DNA from: Haloferula rosea
Lineage (GTDB): Bacteria; Verrucomicrobiota; Verrucomicrobiia; Verrucomicrobiales; Akkermansiaceae
Reading direction: 5' to 3'
DNA: 64,000 nt
Assembly: GCF_016595525.1 (NCBI RefSeq)
Contig: NZ_JAENII010000004.1
Coordinates: forward strand, 186,001-250,000
Positions 60,232 through 64,000 of this stretch are shown here, one piece after another (position 1 is the stretch's first letter; the number at the start of each line of letters is the position of its first letter). Made by a program: the position numbers and the translations under genes. Under the pieces are notes generated by a model that was not told the origin of the DNA, ran no database searches, and saw only the letters and a list, made by a program, of their open reading frames with translations.

Positions 60232-60275
60232 CCCGCTGCGCGGGAGTGCCGAGTGCGAAGTAAAAAGTGGAAGAC
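60232..60275. repeat. Partial composite repeat R4 in the alcohol-dehydrogenase leader
   Basis: Hairpin CCCGC-TGC-GCGGG (60232-60244) 8 nt from the ATG, then AGTGCCGAGTGCGAAGTAAA and AAGTGGAAG. It fills the 54-nt gap between the aldehyde dehydrogenase stop and the alcohol dehydrogenase start. Confidence 0.75.
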
Positions 60276-60277
60276 GC

Positions 60278-61729
60278 TTACGCGATGGCGACGTCTCCCT
60301 GGATGGCTCGGCGGTGGTAGAGGAATTCGAACAGGTTCCCTTCGTGAGGTTGTTCCCACTGGACGCGGTTGGTCGGATAGGCTCCGAGGTTGAGGCGCTC
60401 GATGTCGGGGCTCAGCAGGAGTTCGTTGATGAAGTTCTGGTCCTCGGTGAAGGCGCTGACGACCAGGGTTTCACCGATGCTGCCGACCATTTCGCTCTGC
60501 GGCATCTCGACGATGCTGGCGTAGGGGAACATGAACTCGGTGTTGGCGAGCGGGTGGTCCTTGTCGGTGCAGGAGACGAGGGTCGGGTTGAGATAGAACT
60601 GATCGAAGGCTTCGACCTTGCGGTCGCCGTCGCGGTGTTTGGCCGTGAGGTCCTCGGCGCCGTCCTCCTTGAGTTGGGCGGTGATGAGTTCGTCGATGCC
60701 GTCGGCCATGGCCGGGTTGGCGAAGCCACAGAGAAGGGCGTTGTCGTCGTCGCGGGCCAGCGGCTTGATCTCGGCGAGGCGTTTGGCGATGGCATCGGCG
60801 AGTTCGTCGCGGTGACTGGGGACGAGGATGGCCGAGGTGTTGATGCACGAGCGGCCGCCGTTGGCGGAAATGGACTGGACGATGACGTCGAGGAATTCGG
60901 GCCAACGTTCGATCATGTCCTCACCGATGAGGATCTTCGAGCGGCCGGTGCCGTGGACGGAGACGCTTTCGTAGGGTGCGTATTTTTTCACCGTGACGTC
61001 GGAGCCGAAGGAGATGCCGCGCCCGCAGTGGGTGACGATGGTGTCGCCGCCTTCGTGGGTGGTCGGGTAGTAACCGAAGGCCTCCTTCGGGAAGCCGGCC
61101 TGAATCATGGCCTGGACGATGCGCAGCGGGGTGAAGGGGTCTTCGCGGCCGGGCTTGAGGAAGACCGGGATCTTCATCACCGGGGCGGGAATCCAGAGCG
61201 AGTTGACGGCGGGTGCGTTGCTCGGCAGGGAGACGCCGAGGGAGGTGGTGGCGGGGAAATAGTTGATGGTGAGGCTGGATTCTCCGGGGCGAGCTGAAGC
61301 TCGCGGTCCGATGGAGGTGAGGCCTTTGTCGAAGATCTCGAGGGGGAGTTGTCGGGTGAGGCCGCCGATGACCGTGCGGATCTCGGACATCGCGGCATGC
61401 ACCTTGCCCATGTTCATGCGCACGAGGGTGTGCGGCAGGCGGGTCAGGGCGGAGAGGGACTCGATGTAGTCTTGTGGCGATTGCATTGCATCGCCACATG
61501 GCAGGTCGGCATGGAGGAAGAGTTCGGCGGCTTGCTCGCAGTAGTCGGCCAGCGTCTCGGCGGGGATGGCGTCGAGGGCGGCCTTGGCCTTGGCGACCTT
61601 GAGCAGGTCACGCCGGATCAGGCCGGGGTTGGCGGTGTGGGTGGTGAGCGTGCCACGGGCGCCCAGATCGAGTTCGACGAGGTCGAGCGATTCGTAGCTT
61701 TCACCGAGGCGGAGGATGGGGATGTTCAT
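60278..61729 (-). CDS. Aldehyde dehydrogenase-family protein (acyl-CoA reductase-like)
   Basis: ATG at 61729 gives 483 residues (MNIPILRLGESYESLDLVEL); the frame extends to 61912 through repeat R5 and that part is rejected. The catalytic cysteine is C295 in SANGGRSCINTSAILV, the same motif as in ALDH and LuxC-type acyl reductases. LPSNAPAVNSLWIPAP and VFLKPGREDPFTP form the cofactor site. It makes or consumes an aldehyde from an activated acid in the cytoplasm. Adjacent genes are an alcohol dehydrogenase and an adenylating LuxE-like enzyme. Residues ~139-149 (GPRASARPGE) come from repeat A read in another frame than in the two other genes. Confidence 0.85.
   Translation of the reverse strand: MNIPILRLGESYESLDLVELDLGARGTLTTHTANPGLIRRDLLKVAKAKAALDAIPAETLADYCEQAAELFLHADLPCGDAMQSPQDYIESLSALTRLPHTLVRMNMGKVHAAMSEIRTVIGGLTRQLPLEIFDKGLTSIGPRASARPGESSLTINYFPATTSLGVSLPSNAPAVNSLWIPAPVMKIPVFLKPGREDPFTPLRIVQAMIQAGFPKEAFGYYPTTHEGGDTIVTHCGRGISFGSDVTVKKYAPYESVSVHGTGRSKILIGEDMIERWPEFLDVIVQSISANGGRSCINTSAILVPSHRDELADAIAKRLAEIKPLARDDDNALLCGFANPAMADGIDELITAQLKEDGAEDLTAKHRDGDRKVEAFDQFYLNPTLVSCTDKDHPLANTEFMFPYASIVEMPQSEMVGSIGETLVVSAFTEDQNFINELLLSPDIERLNLGAYPTNRVQWEQPHEGNLFEFLYHRRAIQGDVAIA
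61282..61314. repeat. Coding palindromic repeat A, copy 3 (in the aldehyde dehydrogenase gene)
   Basis: Same 33-bp unit as copy 1 (CTCCGGG, GCGAGCTGAAGCTCGC, GGTCCGATGG). Here it is translated GPRASARPGE, a frame shifted by one relative to the RELQLAPE copies, without disturbing the host gene. Confidence 0.85.
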
Positions 61730-61737
61730 GGTTGGAG

Positions 61738-61840
61738 GCCGCGGAGCGGCAGTGCCGAGTGAGAAGTAAAAAGTGGAAAGTGGAGGATCAGGCGGCTGAG
61801 CCGCGAGTTGGATGGAAGTGGGTTGGAAACCCGCGCTCCT
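61738..61840. repeat. Composite repeat element R5 in the aldehyde-dehydrogenase leader
   Basis: The best complete copy. The hairpin GCCGC-GGA-GCGGC (61738-61750) lies 8 nt from the ATG. Next come AGTGCCGAGTGAGAAGTAAA and AAGTGGAAAGTGG, then GCGGCTGAGCCGC (61792-61804), then TTGGATGGAAGTGGG, and last the hairpin GGGTTGGAAACCC with GCGCTCC. Confidence 0.8.
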
Positions 61841-61842
61841 GA

Positions 61843-62913
61843 TTAGTAGACCCCTTCGATGACGGTCTTGGAGCCGGATTGGAAGGGGCGGACGTCGCCG
61901 ACGCCATCCCAAGGGAATTCGTCGCAGGGTTTTCTGCGGATGGCTTCGTCGCGTTCGAGGAAGCGGGGCATGAAGAACTCCTGGGTCATGGTGGTGAGTT
62001 CGACGCGGCCGTATTCATCGTAGTCCATGAGCTGGGCGGTGTCGTCGGGGTTGACGATGCGGAGCACGGCGCGCGGCTGCGGGGCGTGATAGGTGAGCGA
62101 GTATTCGCCGGGGCCACGCTTCTTGCTGATGGCGAGTCCCATCAGGGTGTTGCCGTAGGTGGGGGCGAAGTTGACTTTGCCTTCGAGAACTTCCTCTTCG
62201 ATGAAGCGGACATACTGGGGGGTCATGGTGGTGCCGCCGGCGAAGACGCCACCGATGCCGGCGTCGGCAAGCGACATGCGTTCGGCGAGGGACTCGAGGA
62301 GTTTCGGGGTGGTGAAGAGGCAGCCGATGTCGCGGTGGCGGATGATGGTGGCGGCCTGGTCGATGACGTGTTCTTGGTAGGCCTTGGCCATTTTCATTTC
62401 GCCCATGCCGATGAGGCGCTTCACCCAGCGTGGGTCGAGGTCGATGAAGTAGCAGGCGCCGCCGCGGATGTTGGCGAGGTGCTCGATGGCCAGGCGCAGG
62501 CGGCGCGGGCCGGTCGGGCCGACCATCAGCCAGTTGGCGCCGGCGGGGAAGAAGTCGGGTCCGTAGTGTTCGGAGAACTCGGTATAGTCGGTCTTGTAGT
62601 CTTCCCAGCCGATGCGCTGCTTGGGCATGCCGGTGGTGCCGCCGGTTTCGAAGACGTTGTAGGGCCGGCCAGCGAAGGCTTTCGGAATGAAGCGGGCAGG
62701 GTCCTCCTTGCGCAGGATTTCGTCGTCGAAGTGGTCGAACTGAAGCAGGTCGGCGAAGCAGGTGACGTCAGTGAGCGGATTGAAATCGAGCGACTTCGCT
62801 TTCTCGAGCCAGTACGGGCAGCCGGTTTCCGGGGAGAAGTGCCACTGGACCATCTCGCGGGTGTGGGCATCGAGGGCGGCGGTGGCTTCGTCGGTGGTAA
62901 GTGTGGAAGACAT
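61843..62913 (-). CDS. LuxE/PaaK-like adenylate-forming enzyme
   Basis: 356 residues. The nucleotide loop is FETGGTTGMPKQRIGW. Further motifs are WLMVGPTGPRRLRLAIEHL, FAGGTTMTPQYV and APTYGNTLMGLA. It lacks the C-terminal half of full PaaK enzymes and is shorter than the copy at 46284. By family it forms an acyl-adenylate and passes the acyl group to a protein or CoA (LuxE supplies the fatty-acid reductase). With the downstream aldehyde and alcohol dehydrogenases it forms a carboxylate-reduction cassette (inference). Confidence 0.85.
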   Translation of the reverse strand: MSSTLTTDEATAALDAHTREMVQWHFSPETGCPYWLEKAKSLDFNPLTDVTCFADLLQFDHFDDEILRKEDPARFIPKAFAGRPYNVFETGGTTGMPKQRIGWEDYKTDYTEFSEHYGPDFFPAGANWLMVGPTGPRRLRLAIEHLANIRGGACYFIDLDPRWVKRLIGMGEMKMAKAYQEHVIDQAATIIRHRDIGCLFTTPKLLESLAERMSLADAGIGGVFAGGTTMTPQYVRFIEEEVLEGKVNFAPTYGNTLMGLAISKKRGPGEYSLTYHAPQPRAVLRIVNPDDTAQLMDYDEYGRVELTTMTQEFFMPRFLERDEAIRRKPCDEFPWDGVGDVRPFQSGSKTVIEGVY

Positions 62914-62964
62914 GGGACGGATGTGGGGAATGGAGGCGCGGAGACGCGAGCGCGCAAATGGAGA

Positions 62965-64000
62965 TCAGTTCGGGAAGAACTTGGCGACGGTTTCCTCGGC
63001 CGGTGGTTTGGTGGCGAGGGAGACGACGATCATGGCGACGGCACCTGCGAGCCAGCAGATGGCGGCTGGCATCACGCCGCCGAGGACGGTGAATTCGCCG
63101 CCGAAGCCGGACATGACGAAAAAGACGATCCATGTGGCGGTGGTGGCAATTACGCTGGCGTAGGCACCGGCCTTGGTGGCGCGTCGCCAGTAGAGGGCGG
63201 CGAGGACGAGCGGGGTGAGCGCGGCGAAGCCGGAGAAACACCAAACGGCGAGGTCGAAGACGTTCTGCTCGAACAGGACGAGCGACAGGATGTAGGTGAG
63301 GGTGACGATGCCGACGATGAAGGCGCGGGCCATGAAGAGGATCTGCTTGTCGGTGCGCTGTTTCTTCGAGCCATGAAGGACCACGTCGTTGGTGAACATG
63401 GTACCAAGGCAGAGGAATTGCGAGTCGAGCGAGGACATGATGGCGGCGAGGATGCCGGCGGTGACGAGTCCGACGATGATGGGATCACCGATGAGCTTGC
63501 CCACCATGATGGCGAGCACGGCACCGGGGGTGGCGGACTCCGGCAGCACGCCTGAGGCCCAGACGCCGATGAGCACGCAGGGGACCCAGACGATCATGAT
63601 GCACAGCGGGTGGGCGACCACGGTGAGCTTGAAGGACTTCGCGCTGCGGGCGGTGAGCCAGTGCTGGAAGAGGTGGGGAAACATCCCGACGCTCAGGGGG
63701 ATGAACATGTAGGTCAGGAAGGTGACCGGATTGACGCCGGCGTGTTCACTCGGGGTGCGGACGAGGTGGCTTGCCTTGGCTTGCTCGATGGCGGGGCCGA
63801 GTCCGCCGAGCTTGTTCGAGATCAGGGTGAAGGCGAGGACGCCCATGATCATGAAAACAATGGTCTGGAAGGTGTTTGCCCAGGCGGCGGCACGGGAGCC
63901 ACCGGCGAAGACGTAGCCGAGGACGACGAGGCAGATGATGGCGCCGGTGATCCACGGCGGGATGGCGCCGTTGGTGGCTTCAAAGAGCTCGGGAAACATC
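62965..64000 (-). CDS. Sodium:solute symporter (SSS family), 5' end outside window
   Basis: The frame enters at the right edge and stops at 62965; 345 residues are visible, so roughly the N-terminal quarter to third is missing. About nine hydrophobic segments include GAIICLVVLGYVFAGGSRAAAW, TFLTYMFIPLSVGMFPHLFQHW, GILAAIMSSLDSQFLCLGTM and VFDLAVWCFSGFAALTPLVLAAL. The DSQ-containing SSLDSQ and GGSRAAAW motifs are conserved in the family. It imports a small solute with Na+. It precedes the LuxE-like gene by about 50 nt and may supply the substrate of the reductive pathway. Confidence 0.9.
   Translation of the reverse strand, partial: MFPELFEATNGAIPPWITGAIICLVVLGYVFAGGSRAAAWANTFQTIVFMIMGVLAFTLISNKLGGLGPAIEQAKASHLVRTPSEHAGVNPVTFLTYMFIPLSVGMFPHLFQHWLTARSAKSFKLTVVAHPLCIMIVWVPCVLIGVWASGVLPESATPGAVLAIMVGKLIGDPIIVGLVTAGILAAIMSSLDSQFLCLGTMFTNDVVLHGSKKQRTDKQILFMARAFIVGIVTLTYILSLVLFEQNVFDLAVWCFSGFAALTPLVLAALYWRRATKAGAYASVIATTATWIVFFVMSGFGGEFTVLGGVMPAAICWLAGAVAMIVVSLATKPPAEETVAKFFPN

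Noticed and set aside
61730-61912. 61-codon extension of the aldehyde dehydrogenase
   Set aside because: It is a translation of repeat R5; the conserved-looking protein begins at the ATG at 61729.
1-64000. tRNA, rRNA, CRISPR, insertion sequence, prophage or attachment sites
   Set aside because: Looked for cloverleaf-like and regularly spaced repeat patterns and transposase or integrase motifs; none were seen by eye. A tRNAscan or IS search could not be run.

Overview
This window looks like a chromosomal segment of a high-GC Gram-negative bacterium of the Verrucomicrobiota, probably Verrucomicrobiales (inference from gene content; no rRNA is present). Supporting features are a very long autotransporter-associated beta-strand repeat protein, two secreted formylglycine-type sulfatases beside secreted glycoside hydrolases (GH95, GH2, a GH-D-like enzyme), a Kdo-pathway isomerase (lipopolysaccharide outer membrane), an ExbB-ExbD-ExbD-TPR motor operon and an FG-GAP repeat protein. 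I saw no tRNA, rRNA, CRISPR array, insertion sequence or prophage.

Layout. 0-5 kb: 5' part of a giant secreted beta-strand repeat protein (minus strand, runs off the left edge). 5-10.4 kb: rlmN, a GH95 fucosidase with an inserted F5/8C domain, a 3D-domain lipoprotein and an endonuclease III with unusual cysteine spacing. 10.4-16.4 kb: an ExbB/ExbD/ExbD motor operon with a 998-residue TPR protein and a second exported partner, closed by a terminator. 16.5-24.5 kb: sulfatase, an intergenic region of tandem hairpins, a two-SH3 protein, an ankyrin/L,D-transpeptidase fusion, kdsD, a GH2 enzyme and an exported unknown. 24.8-28.4 kb: a bacterial eRF1-like protein, then an inorganic-carbon module: SbtA bicarbonate transporter, SbtB PII-like regulator, a divergent winged-helix regulator and an exported beta-carbonic anhydrase. 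28.5-37 kb: alpha/beta hydrolase, a one-module nonribosomal peptide synthetase (C-A-PCP-TE), and a TetR-regulated redox set (small CxxC protein, thioredoxin, nitroreductase, SDR-DUF2867). 37-41.4 kb: second sulfatase and a GH-D-like enzyme.

41.4-64 kb is almost entirely minus strand: ABC transporter, two PaaK/LuxE-like adenylating enzymes, aldehyde dehydrogenase, Fe-dependent alcohol dehydrogenase, chorismate-lyase-like protein, FAD halogenase-like oxidoreductase, HemN-like radical SAM enzyme, hotdog thioesterase, glycosyltransferase, half-size DMT protein, a RHH/PIN toxin-antitoxin pair and a sodium:solute symporter. The content suggests activation and reduction of an (aryl) carboxylic acid, with export.

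The most unusual signal is in this last block. Several families of short palindromic repeats occur there and I did not see them in the first 42 kb. They lie 5-13 nt upstream of the start codon of six genes, are translated inside three proteins (one 30-bp repeat is read in two different frames), and encode the hydrophobic core of one lipoprotein signal peptide. This resembles an independent counterpart of the Rickettsia palindromic elements and is the best candidate here for something not yet described.
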